Source: Pseudoramibacter faecis (GTDB lineage: Bacteria > Bacillota > Clostridia > Eubacteriales > Eubacteriaceae). Taken from it: 64,000 bases of DNA. The translations under genes and the position numbers were made by a program. Location of the stretch: contig NZ_JAYFFI010000010.1 of NCBI RefSeq assembly GCF_036289405.1, positions 1-64,000 of the forward strand, in the 5' to 3' direction. Below the pieces are notes generated by a model. That model was not told the origin of the DNA, searched no databases, and saw nothing but the letters and a program-made list of their open reading frames with translations. How positions within the stretch are numbered: the first letter of the stretch is position 1; each line of letters begins with the position of its first letter. Positions 1 to 7,851 of the stretch are shown here, piece after piece.

Positions 1-165
1 CACTTCGCTTTCCAGCGGCAGATCGTCTTTGATCGTGCGCATCATGCTTTTATAAATATGCTTGGGCAGGCGCTTGCGCATTACGGTGATATTAAAGACT
101 TTCGAGCCGAACAGCTCGACGACGCTGTCCTTCTGATCTGTGACTTCGTTTAAAACGTCAAACAT
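1..165 (-). CDS. glnN: Glutamine synthetase type III, N-terminal part (runs off the left edge)
   Basis: Only the first 55 codons are present; the gene continues beyond the window. The peptide has the GSIII N-terminal signature: FGSKVF, then a VMRKRLPK stretch and a lysine/threonine-rich helix, as found before the catalytic domain of GlnN enzymes. GSIII forms large homododecamers and makes glutamine from glutamate, ammonia and ATP in the cytoplasm. The ATG is preceded by AAGAAGGAGG at good spacing. It diverges from the wrecked glutamate synthase/glutamine synthetase remains on the other strand, so it may be the surviving ammonium-assimilating enzyme of this locus. Whether the full gene is intact cannot be judged. 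Confidence 0.85.
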   Translation of the reverse strand, partial: MFDVLNEVTDQKDSVVELFGSKVFNITVMRKRLPKHIYKSMMRTIKDDLPLESEV

Positions 166-620
166 GATTGCCTCCTTCTTGAAAACCGAATGGCTTGGCG
201 AAAATAAAAAAAGCGCCGGCACACTTGCTAAAACGTGCGGGCACCTTTGCCAGATTCGCTATTTAGGATGCCTATAGCATAGGCGATGCAGAAAGACTAG
301 TCGAGGGATTTTGCACAAAAAAATTAATTTGAATGCTGTATACAAATTTGCGATCCTTTTCGATCAATTAGGGCTTGCCAAAGACGGCGGGCTGTGGTTT
401 AACAACAGCAATCTAAAAATTGTATACATCAAGGTGCGTGTGACCATGGAACAAAGGCGTTCCCCTGGGCGGTCGACTGCGCAGACAAAACCATCAAGCG
501 TGAAGCGGATGGCGTTTTATTTGTCTGCCGGTCGGCGGCCGGGGCGCGTCTTTTTTCTTTGCGAAAGACCTTGCTTGTAACGCACGCGGCGCCGCAACGC
601 GCCGGGGAAAGAAGAAGAAT
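166..620. other. Intergenic regulatory region of the former gln/glutamate synthase cluster
   Basis: No convincing gene here. Two copies of the palindrome TGTATACA lie at 337-344 and 421-428, 84 bp apart, and look like operator half of a lost control circuit. Downstream, a large imperfect hairpin can be drawn between about 447 and 556. Its best part pairs GCAGACAAA (481-489) with TTTGTCTGC (520-528), and it ends in a run of six T at 551-556, like a leader terminator. An ANTAR antiterminator relic lies in the same cluster, so an ANTAR-controlled leader is a reasonable inference, not proven. Confidence 0.4.
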
Positions 621-1737
621 GTGATGTTAAGGAAAGAAGGAGAAATCAGAATCCCGTCGGGCTGTGCCATCTTGGGCATCATCGACAAGACCGGCCGGCG
701 CAGTATCAGCGGCCGCACGATCGTCGATGCCATCGCGGTGATGCACGATCGCTCCAATGGGCTCGGTGGCGGCTTCGCGGGCTACGGCATTTATCCGGAA
801 TACGCGGACGCTTATGCCTTTCACGTGTTTTAGGACGATTTAAAGGCCCGCCAGGAAACCGAGCGCTACCTCGACCGCTATTTTGACGTGGTGAACATGA
901 GCCGCATCCCGGTGAAAAAGCATCCGAGGATCGGCGACGCGCTGCTGATCTGGCGCTATTTTGTCAATCCGCTGTTCAACCGGATCCAGGAGGACCGCGG
1001 CGAAATCGACGAGGAAAAATTCATCGTCGACACGGTTTTTTATATCAACACCGCCATCGAAGGCGCATATATTTTTTCTTCCGGGAAAAACATGGGCATC
1101 TTCAAGGCCGTCGGTTTCCCGGAGGACGTCGGCGAATTTTGCCGCCTCGAGGAATACGACGGCTATTGCTGGACGGGCCACGGCCGCTACCCGACCAACA
1201 CGCCGGGGTGATGGGGCGGCTGCCATCCCTTTGCGCTGCTGGATCACCCGGTGGTGCACAGCGGCGAAATCTTTTCCTACGACGCCGACCGCCGCACCAT
1301 CGAAATGTTCGGCTACACCTGCAGCCTGCTCACCGACACGGAAGCCATCACCTATATCATCGATTACCTGAAGCGCAAGGCCGGCTTCGACTACGAAGAC
1401 ATCACGCGCATCATTGCGGTACCCTTTTGGGAAGAGACCGCGCGCATGCCGGAAGAAGCGGCGCGCCGGGCCAAGCTTTTGCGCAATACCTATGCGGGCC
1501 TTTTGATCACCGGGCCCTTTCCGATCATCTGCGGGTTCAACAAGGGGCTCATGGCGCTCAACGACCGACTCAAACTGCGTTCGATGGTTGCCGGCGAAAA
1601 GGACGACCTGGTTTATATCGCCAGCGAGGAATCGGCGATCCGCGCCGTCTGCCCGGACATCGAGGGCATCTGGGCCCCCGGGGCGGACATTATCGCCATC
1701 GACGGATTCCGCGGCAGCACCGGCGCCGCCTTTGCCG
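621..1737 (+). pseudogene. Broken class II glutamine amidotransferase of a modular glutamate synthase
   Basis: The reading frame encodes an amidotransferase of the GltB N-terminal type: CAILGIIDKTGRR, an AVMHDRSNGLGGG stretch, HGRYPTNTPG, a VVHSGEI segment and ALNDRLKLRSMV near the end. In the cell this unit would release ammonia from glutamine for the synthase. Two in-frame stops interrupt it. TAG at 831-833 replaces what should be a Tyr after HVF, and TGA at 1209-1211 replaces the first Trp expected after TPG; homology resumes in the same frame after each. The frame then runs without a stop past the expected end into the ferredoxin remnant, and the FMN-binding synthase subunit normally found between them is missing. 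The exact end is approximate. Confidence 0.85.
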
Positions 1738-2054
1738 CGCATCCGCGTGGAGGATGGGAAACAGGACGGCGTAGCCATTCACTTCGCCGTGTCCTGCCGG
1801 CACTGCGAGGTGCCCTATTGCGTGAAGGGCTGCATCACCGGAGCGCTTTTCGTCGAGGACAGCGTGGTTAAAATCGACCGCGAGCGCTGTGTGGGCTGCC
1901 GCACCTGCATCGCCATGTGCCCTACGGCTGTTTGGTGATGGGCCGCGGCCACACGATGCTCAAGTGCGAGCTTCGTCTGGAAAACGCCGCGGGCTCGCCC
2001 GCCTGCGTCGCCGTTTGCCCGAACCGCGCCATCGTTTATGAAGCGCGGGATTAG
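1738..2054 (+). pseudogene. Broken polyferredoxin subunit of the glutamate synthase
   Basis: Homology starts around RIRVEDGKQDG and includes CRHCEVPYCVKGC, then CVGCRTCIAMCP, typical of the four-cluster electron-transfer subunit of modular glutamate synthases and related oxidoreductases. The N-terminal portion, with the first cluster, is gone. One base is lost near 1921: the frame shifts right after IAMCP, and the tail (YGCLVMGRG through PACVAVCPNRAIVYEARD) reads in another frame up to the TAG at 2052-2054. One expected cluster cysteine in the tail reads Arg (CGT at 1974-1976). The protein would have passed electrons from the FAD subunit to the FMN synthase. Confidence 0.8.
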
Positions 2055-2063
2055 GAGGGGATC

Positions 2064-2520
2064 ATGAACAAAAAAATACAAACGAAATATTTGATCGCCG
2101 GCAATTCCGCGGCGGCCGTCGGCGGCGTGGAGGACATCCGCCGGGTCGATCCCGACGGAAAGATCGTGCTGGTATCGGACGAACCCCATCACACGTATTC
2201 GCGGCCGTTGATCTCCTATTGGCTGGAAGGCCGGGTGGAGCGCGAGCACCTGCGCTACCGCGGCGCGAATTTTTATGAGGCCTGACGCCCGGCTGGGCGA
2301 AGCGGTCACGGCGATCGACGTGGCGGCGCACAAAGCTGGCCGGCGGCGATCGCATCATTTATGAAAAGGCGCTCATCGCCACGGGGTCGAAGCTCTTTGT
2401 GCCGCCGATCGACGGGGCAGACGGCGCGAAAAACGCGTTTACCTTCACGAAGTTTGACGACGCGCTGGCCATTGGCAAGCGGCTGACGCCGGAATCGCGG
2501 GTGGTCATCATGGGCGGCGG
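2064..2520 (+). pseudogene. Truncated FAD/NAD(P)-dependent oxidoreductase of the glutamate synthase
   Basis: The start is well formed (AGGAGG eight bases before ATG at 2064). The N-terminus has a dinucleotide-binding fold start (YLIAGNSAAAVGGVEDIRR) and HHTYSRPLISYWLEGR, typical of rubredoxin-reductase-like flavoproteins. The frame is lost at the TGA at 2283-2285; homology resumes in another frame (KALIATGSKLFVPPIDG and a TPESRVVIMGGG nucleotide-binding loop) and then stops abruptly at about 2520, where GXGXG-type sequence begins. Roughly two thirds of a normal ~410-residue enzyme is missing. It would have fed NAD(P)H electrons to the polyferredoxin subunit. Confidence 0.8.
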
Positions 2521-2936
2521 GCAAAGAGCTGACGGTGTTTGGCGCGTCGGGCAACGCTCTTGGCGCCTATCTGAGCCGGACCAACATCACCGTGTAAGGC
2601 AACGCTCAGGACGCGGCGGGCGACACGATGAACAGCGGCGACATCGTGGTGCTGGGCATCGGCGCAGCCGATGCGGTGCCGGTGGGGCCTTACTGCGGCA
2701 CCGGCATGCACGGCGGCGAAATGTTTATCCGCTGCGCCGCCGCTCCGGAAAATCTGCCGGCGCAGGTGGATGTTAAACGCTGCGGCGAGAAAGAAGTGGC
2801 CCGGCTCGCCCCGTTTATCGGGCGCTATTGCGACACCTTCGAGGTGGATTCCGATACCTTTGCCGGCGAACCCTTTTATCAGTTGACACCGAGCGCCGGC
2901 AATCCCTATAATAATTTGTATGCCACGTATTGATCG
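2521..2936 (+). pseudogene. Truncated GXGXG-domain subunit of the glutamate synthase
   Basis: The first part reads KELTVFGASGNALGAYL, the start of the right-handed beta-helix GXGXG domain, followed by a TAA at 2595-2597 and then GNAQDAAGDTMNSGDIVVLG in the same frame. The middle of the helix is deleted: the sequence jumps to VGPYCGTGMHGGEMFIRCA, the terminal part of the family, and ends with an intact stop at 2934-2936. The direct fusion to the flavoprotein remnant shows that a deletion removed the 3' end of one gene and the 5' end of the next. Confidence 0.75.
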
Positions 2937-2971
2937 CCGCGCCGCGGCGGGACAAGAGGCAGCGATGATGA

Positions 2972-3529
2972 TTGGCAATTCGTTGGAGGACATGTTTGTC
3001 GCTGATGCGCGGCCTCGACAACCTCTTTATCGAGCGGGACGGCGATATTTCCGAAGAGGCCCGGCATTTTGCCGCGGGGATTTTGGCTCATATGCCGGGC
3101 ATCACGGCCCTGGCCACCCCCATCGTCAACTCCTACAAGCGGCCGGCCACCGGCATGGAAGCGCCGAGCCGCATCAACTGGGGCAAAAGTGCCCGGGAAG
3201 CGCTGATTTGCATTCCAGCAGACGCCGAGCGCCGCTGCCGCATGGAAGTGCGCAGTCCGGACCCGGCCAGCAATCCCTATCTGACCTATGCGGTGATGCT
3301 GGCCGCTGGGCTCGACGGCCTCGAGCGGGGGCTGCCTTTGCCGCAGGAAACGGTGGGCGATGCCGAGATCGGCGTGTTTTTGCCGATGTCGTTAAACGAC
3401 GCGCTGGGCGCCATGGCGGCGGATCCATTGCTCATCGGGGTGCTCGGGGTGGAGCCGGCCGAAAAATTCCAAGCGATTAAACGTGCGGAATGGCAGGAAT
3501 ACATGGCGACGGTGCACGACTGGGAATAA
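2972..3529 (+). pseudogene. glnA: C-terminal remnant of type I glutamine synthetase
   Basis: From about 3010 the frame matches the last ~170 residues of GlnA: FAAGILAHMPGITALATP, VNSYKRPATGMEAPSRINWG, and the ELRSPDP-like box (here VRSPDPASNPYL) ending in a VHDWE tail. The N-terminal ~270 residues, including the beta-grasp domain and most of the metal site, are absent, and the start is only a chance methionine in unrelated sequence. A normal GlnA is about 440 residues. Loss of this enzyme leaves glnN at the left edge as the only glutamine synthetase visible here. Confidence 0.85.
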
Positions 3530-3589
3530 ATGTGTTATTTCACCGGCTATTAACGCGGGCGGCATCGGCGGCGGGAAGGAGGTTCGGCA

Positions 3590-3940
3590 TTGACGTGTGC
3601 ACTGGTGATTTGTCAAAGCGGACCGGTTGGCGGGAACGGCGGCCTTTGTGGTGACCAAGCCGATCTCCCGGACGGGACGGTGCTGGCGCGGCATATTTCG
3701 CTGCTGGCCCGGACGCAGCGACGGGTGATCGCGCTGACCCGCAAGGTCGAAGATTTGCAGCGCAAACTCGCAGATCAAAAGATTATCTTCCGGGGTAAGC
3801 TCGTGCTCATGGGACACCTGGACATCAGCGAGGAGGCGGCCCATCGCTGTCTGCAGAAGAAGGCTATGGATCTGCGGATGAAGCCGGCCGAGGTGGCCGA
3901 GCGCATCATTACAACTGTGACCCACAAGCATTCGTGGTAG
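3590..3940 (+). pseudogene. ANTAR-domain antiterminator, N-terminal receiver region destroyed
   Basis: The C-terminal ~65 residues form an ANTAR RNA-binding domain: a coiled-coil (ALTRKVEDLQRKLADQK), then LVLMGHLDISEEAAHRCLQKKAMDLR and VAERIITTV. ANTAR proteins usually carry a ~120-residue response-regulator domain first. Here only a trace survives: AAFVVTKPISRT can be read in another frame at about 3642-3680, so at least one frameshift separates it from the ANTAR part. A TTG start with GGAGG upstream could still express the fragment. In related bacteria such proteins antiterminate nitrogen-assimilation operons, which fits the neighbours. Its function here is doubtful. Confidence 0.75.
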
Positions 3941-3956
3941 GCGCAGGCCATGCGTG

Positions 3957-3980
3957 GCGGCAGATAATCTGCCGCTTTTT
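3957..3980 (+). terminator. Intrinsic terminator after the gln pseudogene cluster
   Basis: GCGGCAGA (3957-3964), a TAA loop and TCTGCCGC (3968-3975) form an 8-bp perfect stem followed by TTTTT. Confidence 0.85.
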
Positions 3981-4004
3981 GTTTGGCCGGCGTCAAGAAA
4001 AAGC

Positions 4005-4033
4005 TTGACAAAGCACGGTCAGCTCATTAAAAT
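4005..4033 (+). promoter_or_regulatory. Sigma-70 promoter for the class II amidotransferase gene
   Basis: TTGACA (4005-4010), a 17-base spacer and TAAAAT (4028-4033), 42 bases ahead of the start codon. Confidence 0.75.
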
Positions 4034-4075
4034 AAAACAAACATATCAGAAAACTATGCTAAGGGGATGGCCGCT

Positions 4076-4879
4076 ATGTGTGAATTATTTGCCTATTCGT
4101 CTAAAAAAAATCACGTCATTACAGAAGAACTGAAAGGCTTTTACGCGCGCAGCGTGAATCAGCCCAACGGCTGGGGCCTGGCTGAATTTGACGATGTGGG
4201 CAGGATGTGCATGCACAAGGATCCGGAGCGGGCCATCGATTCCAAGCTTCTGCCCCGGCTCATCGGCAAGGGCATCGGGCGCAAGCGCGTGTTGGCGCAC
4301 ATCCGCTACGCCACCGTGGGCAGCATCAACGTCGACAACTGCCATCCCTTCGTGGCGTACGACAGCACTGGCCGGGAGTGGACGATGATTCACAACGGCA
4401 CCGTGTTTAACGGCACGGCGCTGCTTAAATATTTTAATCTGCAGGACGGGGAAACGGATTCCGAACGGCTTTTGCTCTATTTGATGGATTTGATTGACGA
4501 GGCAACCCGCCGCCGGGGGCACCTTCTTAACGGGGACGAGCGCTTCGATGTGATTGAGAGCATGCTGGCCTCCAATGCGGACCGCAACAAGCTCAACCTC
4601 TTTCTTTACGACGGGGAGCAGTTTTATGTGCACGCGAACAATGCACCGGCGCAGCTGCATTACACGGCGGATACGACGCCGGGAGACGAGGTGCTGATGT
4701 TTGCCACGGTGCCCTACACCGATGCCGATTGGCAGCCCGTGCCCCAGACGCGGCTGATTGCGTTTAACGACGGGCGTTTCACCCGCTTTGGGAAGAACCA
4801 TCACGTTGCCTTTCACAGCGATTATTACCGGATCATGCTCGAGCCCACGCACCCGGAGCTGGACTTTTCGTTTTTGTAA
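4076..4879 (+). CDS. Class II glutamine amidotransferase family protein
   Basis: The start chosen is the second ATG (MCELFAYS), because this N-terminal nucleophile family needs Cys as residue 2; the ATG nine bases upstream (MAAMCEL) would bury it. AAGGGG lies at suitable distance. The core motifs are present: NGWGLAEF, the HIRYATVG segment and a DNCHPF loop followed by MIHNGT, matching the glutaminase site of YafJ/GatA-like proteins. No synthase or acceptor domain is attached (267 residues), so the ammonia acceptor is unknown; alternatively it may hydrolyse gamma-glutamyl compounds. It is a single-gene unit with its own promoter and terminator, and unlike the amidotransferase relic upstream it is intact. 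Confidence 0.85.
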   Translation: MCELFAYSSKKNHVITEELKGFYARSVNQPNGWGLAEFDDVGRMCMHKDPERAIDSKLLPRLIGKGIGRKRVLAHIRYATVGSINVDNCHPFVAYDSTGREWTMIHNGTVFNGTALLKYFNLQDGETDSERLLLYLMDLIDEATRRRGHLLNGDERFDVIESMLASNADRNKLNLFLYDGEQFYVHANNAPAQLHYTADTTPGDEVLMFATVPYTDADWQPVPQTRLIAFNDGRFTRFGKNHHVAFHSDYYRIMLEPTHPELDFSFL

Positions 4880-4884
4880 AACGG

Positions 4885-4903
4885 AGCCCTTCGGGGCTTT
4901 TTT
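4885..4903 (+). terminator. Intrinsic terminator
   Basis: AGCCC, TTCG tetraloop, GGGCT, followed by six T, directly after the amidotransferase stop codon. Confidence 0.85.
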
Positions 4904-4965
4904 GCGTTTTCAGGGGATCCTGTGCTATCATAGGAACATTTGAAATGAAAAGGAGAAAGAATCAA

Positions 4966-5706
4966 ATGGCAACGATTGATCTGAGCGCCCTGGGCATCGG
5001 CAATCCTGCGGATATGGATTGGGCGGCCTATTTTGACGAGAATCACGCGCATCGGCTCGTCAGTGATTTTTCTCGGGAGGTGCCGCTGACGGCCGATGAA
5101 AAACGGCTGATCTTTCCCAGCGTGCGCCGGTTCCAGAAAGGGGAGGCCTCCGACGGGCACTGCCTGCTCGCTTGTGCCGAGGCTTATGCGCAGGCCACAG
5201 GAGACGCGGCCTATCTGCCGGCGATCCGCGGGTTTATCCGCGAGGAGAATCGCCACTCGGCCTATCTGAAAAGCTATATGGATTATCATGGCGTCGCGCC
5301 GGCGTCCCGCGTTTGGCTGGACCGGATTTTTCGCCGGCTGCGCAAGGGCGGCACCCTCAAGCGGGAGATCACCGTGCTGGTGACGGCAGAAATGCTGGCG
5401 CTTTCGTATTATGCGGCCCTTTCCCGTTGCACGGACTCGCCGGTGCTGCAGCGCATTTGCGCGCAGATGCTTCACGACGAATCCCGGCACATCGTCTTTC
5501 AGTCCTGGACCCTGCACAAAATCGGCGTGGATCCGGGGGATTCCCGGCGCCGGCACAGATTGCTGCGGGCGGCGGCGAATGCCCTGTGGCTGGGGGCGAA
5601 GCCGGTTTTTGCCGCGGCGGGCTATACTCGGCGGGCCCTGCTGGTCGAGGCGGAAGCGGTGTTGGCACAGTCGGCGGCCATTGCCGCAACCGGCACATGG
5701 GCATAA
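4966..5706 (+). CDS. Ferritin-like di-iron protein
   Basis: This 246-residue helical protein shows the carboxylate-bridged di-iron pattern: E60, E94-x2-H97 (EENRH), E142 and E172-x2-H175 (DESRH). This spacing is that of ferritin-like oxidases and hydroxylases (AurF/acyl-ACP-desaturase-like branches), so it probably binds two irons and reacts with O2, peroxide or an organic substrate. No membrane segment or signal peptide is seen. The start at 4966 (MATIDL) is preferred over the ATG 21 bases upstream, because AAAGGAGA sits just before it. In an otherwise anaerobic gene set, oxygen or peroxide scavenging is a fair guess; the substrate is not identifiable. Confidence 0.65.
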   Translation: MATIDLSALGIGNPADMDWAAYFDENHAHRLVSDFSREVPLTADEKRLIFPSVRRFQKGEASDGHCLLACAEAYAQATGDAAYLPAIRGFIREENRHSAYLKSYMDYHGVAPASRVWLDRIFRRLRKGGTLKREITVLVTAEMLALSYYAALSRCTDSPVLQRICAQMLHDESRHIVFQSWTLHKIGVDPGDSRRRHRLLRAAANALWLGAKPVFAAAGYTRRALLVEAEAVLAQSAAIAATGTWA

Positions 5707-5720
5707 AAATCAAGGCAATC

Positions 5721-5799
5721 AAAAACACCCTCCTTACTGGTACATTTTCATGTCCAGTAAAGAGGGTACATATCAACATGCAGCGGGGTGTTTTTTTTT
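5721..5799 (+). terminator. Long palindromic terminator/repeat between convergent genes
   Basis: ACCCTC, TTACTGG and ACAT (5727-5745) pair with ATGT, CCAGTAA and GAGGGT (5750-5767), giving a very long hairpin. An alternative outer stem pairs AAAAACACCC (5721-5730) with GGGTGTTTTT (5786-5795), followed by nine T. It can end the upstream gene on the + strand. The part at 5751-5776 resembles two other sites in this window (26924-26944 minus and 52594-52619) and may be an insertion-sequence end. Confidence 0.6.
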
Positions 5800-5827
5800 G
5801 TGCAGGGGGATGCGCACAAGATTGGTG

Positions 5828-6619
5828 TTATTCCAGGTTCAGATGGCGGCCCAGCAGCCAGGTGGTCAGGCCGAAGAAGAGTGCACAGAGAAGCATCTGG
5901 ATGAGCAGGATGACGCCGAGATAAACCGAGGCCAGCTGTGTCGCCTGGGCAGTCGAGAGGGCTCTGAAAGGGCTGCTTTCAAGATGCTCGGAAGAACTGG
6001 CTATGCTGATAAAACTTAGAATTTGCAGGACGACGCTGATGCCGATATAGGTAAAGACGGAAAGTGCGCCCCGGTGCCGGTTGACCAACTGGCCGATAGC
6101 CATGGCGAGGTAGAACATCAAAATCGAAGCGGCGAGCCCAAACAGAACCAGCAGCACGCATTCGACAATGGGCAGCCACAGATGGTACCGGCCGATGGCG
6201 CCGAACACCTGGGAGAGTTCCGCCAAGGATAGGTAGTGATGGGGCATCAGATCCCGGGCGATGATAAACAGCGTGGCCGGCACCACCACCGCCGTGGCGA
6301 GGGTCCAGATGACGGCGGAGAGCAGTTTCGCGCCGATGTGCTCGGCCGGGCGGACCGGCAGGGTCATCGTCAGGTAGCCCTGGGAGCCCAAAAGATTGTC
6401 GTAGAACCGCTTGACGATCATCACCAGCAGCAAGATGGGAATGGCCACGAACAGGACCCCGTAAAGGGATTGGAAAATGGCCTGAATCACGCTACCCGTG
6501 TTTCCGGGGATGAGCAGGGTCAGCCTCGAAACCAGCGCGCAGGCGATGATCGCCAGATAGCTGATGGCCATCAGGCGCCAGGTTTCCTTCATTTCGTATT
6601 TTAATAATTTGCCTAACAT
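5828..6619 (-). CDS. ABC-2 type transporter permease
   Basis: This 263-residue membrane protein has about six hydrophobic segments in the ABC-2 pattern, starting with the cytoplasmic MLGKLLKYEMKETWR helix. Its start overlaps the end of the ATPase gene by seven bases, so the two are translationally coupled and probably form one exporter or membrane-sensing transporter. With the YtrA-type regulator at the head of the operon it resembles the Ytr/Bcr systems that answer cell-envelope stress. The substrate is unknown. Confidence 0.85.
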   Translation of the reverse strand: MLGKLLKYEMKETWRLMAISYLAIIACALVSRLTLLIPGNTGSVIQAIFQSLYGVLFVAIPILLLVMIVKRFYDNLLGSQGYLTMTLPVRPAEHIGAKLLSAVIWTLATAVVVPATLFIIARDLMPHHYLSLAELSQVFGAIGRYHLWLPIVECVLLVLFGLAASILMFYLAMAIGQLVNRHRGALSVFTYIGISVVLQILSFISIASSSEHLESSPFRALSTAQATQLASVYLGVILLIQMLLCALFFGLTTWLLGRHLNLE

Positions 6620-7314
6620 TTAAACACCTCTCTGAAATAATCGTCCACGGATTTGCCCTGTTCGACGCGCAGGTCGTCCACGCTTTTGTGCAGCAATGCC
6701 CGGCCGTCCCTGATGAAGATCACCTCGTCCAGAACGGACTCCACATCGGCGATGAGATGGGTGGCGATGAGCACCAGCGCTTTGGGGTTGTAGTTGGTGA
6801 TGATGGTTTGGATGATGGTGTCCCGGGCCGCGGGATCCACCCCGCCGATAGGTTCGTCCAGCAGATAAAGCTTCGCGCGGCGGCTCATCACCAGGACGAG
6901 CTGCACCTTTTCGATCATCCCTTTGGAGAGTTCCTTGAAGGGTGATTCGACGTCAATCTGCATGGTCGACAGGAGAATATGGGCCTGGGATTCGTCAAAA
7001 TCCGGATAAAAATCGGCCATTTTGGCGATCAGCGCCGAAACCTTCATGTGCTTGTCAAAATAAAGGCGGTCCGGCAGGTAGGAGATTAGCGCGTTAGCAT
7101 CTTTGCCTGGGGCCAGCCCGTCGATGGTGAGACTGCCCTCCGTGGGGGTGAGCAGGCCCATGACGGTTTTGATGAAGGTGGTTTTGCCGCTGCCGTTGGG
7201 ACCGAGCAGCCCGACGATGCGCCCGGCTTCAAGGCCGAGGTTTAAATGGTCGAGGGCGGTGCGACGTCCGTAGCGTTTGCTCAAATCGTTCGCTTCGAGT
7301 AGACAGTTATTCAT
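6613..7314 (-). CDS. ABC transporter ATP-binding protein
   Basis: Walker A is GPNGSGKTT (about residues 37-45). The usual LSGGQ signature appears as LSKGM, and Walker B is KLYLLDEPIGGVDP. This degenerate signature is common in the YtrB/BcrA-like exporter ATPases. The start at 7314 (MNNCLLEAN) is used because AAAAGGAGGAC precedes it; an upstream in-frame ATG would run far into the regulator gene. It powers the permease encoded next and is the second gene of the gntR-ABC operon. Confidence 0.9.
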   Translation of the reverse strand: MNNCLLEANDLSKRYGRRTALDHLNLGLEAGRIVGLLGPNGSGKTTFIKTVMGLLTPTEGSLTIDGLAPGKDANALISYLPDRLYFDKHMKVSALIAKMADFYPDFDESQAHILLSTMQIDVESPFKELSKGMIEKVQLVLVMSRRAKLYLLDEPIGGVDPAARDTIIQTIITNYNPKALVLIATHLIADVESVLDEVIFIRDGRALLHKSVDDLRVEQGKSVDDYFREVFKC

Positions 7315-7675
7315 GAATGTCCTCCTTTTGGATGAGCAGGGCGATGGTTTTTTTGCGGTCAAAGCCCATTTGCTGCATCTGTTTTAAAAATGTGGCGATG
7401 GTTTCGCTCGCCAGCCGCCCCCGAATGTTTTCAATCAATTGGGTATCCTCCGTGATATAACGTCCGGCGGTGCGCTGAGTGAACAGCAGGCCGGATTGCT
7501 CCAAGGTTGCCAGGGCCCGCTGCATCGTGTTGGGATTGACAGCGGCTTCCTTTGCCAATTCGCGAACAGAAGGGAGCTTGTCGCCGGGGCGGTAATCCCC
7601 GGAGATAATGTGTCGCTCCACTTGCTCGATGAGTTGGAGATAGATCGGCCGCTTGGGGTCGATATGCCATTTCAT
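7307..7675 (-). CDS. GntR-family (YtrA subfamily) transcriptional repressor
   Basis: The short 122-residue GntR protein has an N-terminal winged helix (PIYLQLIEQVERHIISGDY, then KLPSVRELAKEAAVNPNTMQRAL) and only a small helical C-terminal part, as in the YtrA subfamily. These regulators usually sit first in an operon with an ABC transporter and repress it; the same arrangement is seen here. The last bases overlap the ATPase start by eight. An inverted repeat between the -10 box and the start is its likely operator. Confidence 0.9.
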   Translation of the reverse strand: MKWHIDPKRPIYLQLIEQVERHIISGDYRPGDKLPSVRELAKEAAVNPNTMQRALATLEQSGLLFTQRTAGRYITEDTQLIENIRGRLASETIATFLKQMQQMGFDRKKTIALLIQKEDIHE

Positions 7676-7694
7676 GGGCGCCTCCTTAATTTTT

Positions 7695-7744
7695 TTGTAT
7701 TAATATCTTAGTACAATTATACGACGAAGAACGAAGTCTGTCAA
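7695..7744 (-). promoter_or_regulatory. Promoter and putative GntR operator of the ABC operon
   Basis: On the minus strand TTGACA (7744-7739), 17 bases and TATAAT (7721-7716) form a consensus promoter. It is followed at once by the imperfect palindrome TTGTACTAAGATATTAATACAA (plus-strand 7695-7716), placed where bound repressor would block transcription start. Confidence 0.75.
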
Positions 7745-7851
7745 GGTTTTTTAAAAAAAAGAAGCAATTATTTTGTTAAGAATTTAAAAATAGTTTGCGT
7801 CGAAAGGACAGGAATGTTAAGATTGGCTTAATTTGAAAAATGGAGGTTTTT

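Noticed and set aside
1209..1211. TGA in the amidotransferase as recoded Trp or selenocysteine
   Set aside because: TGA ends intact genes elsewhere in the window, no SECIS-like hairpin was noticed, and the gene also has a TAG and neighbouring deletions.
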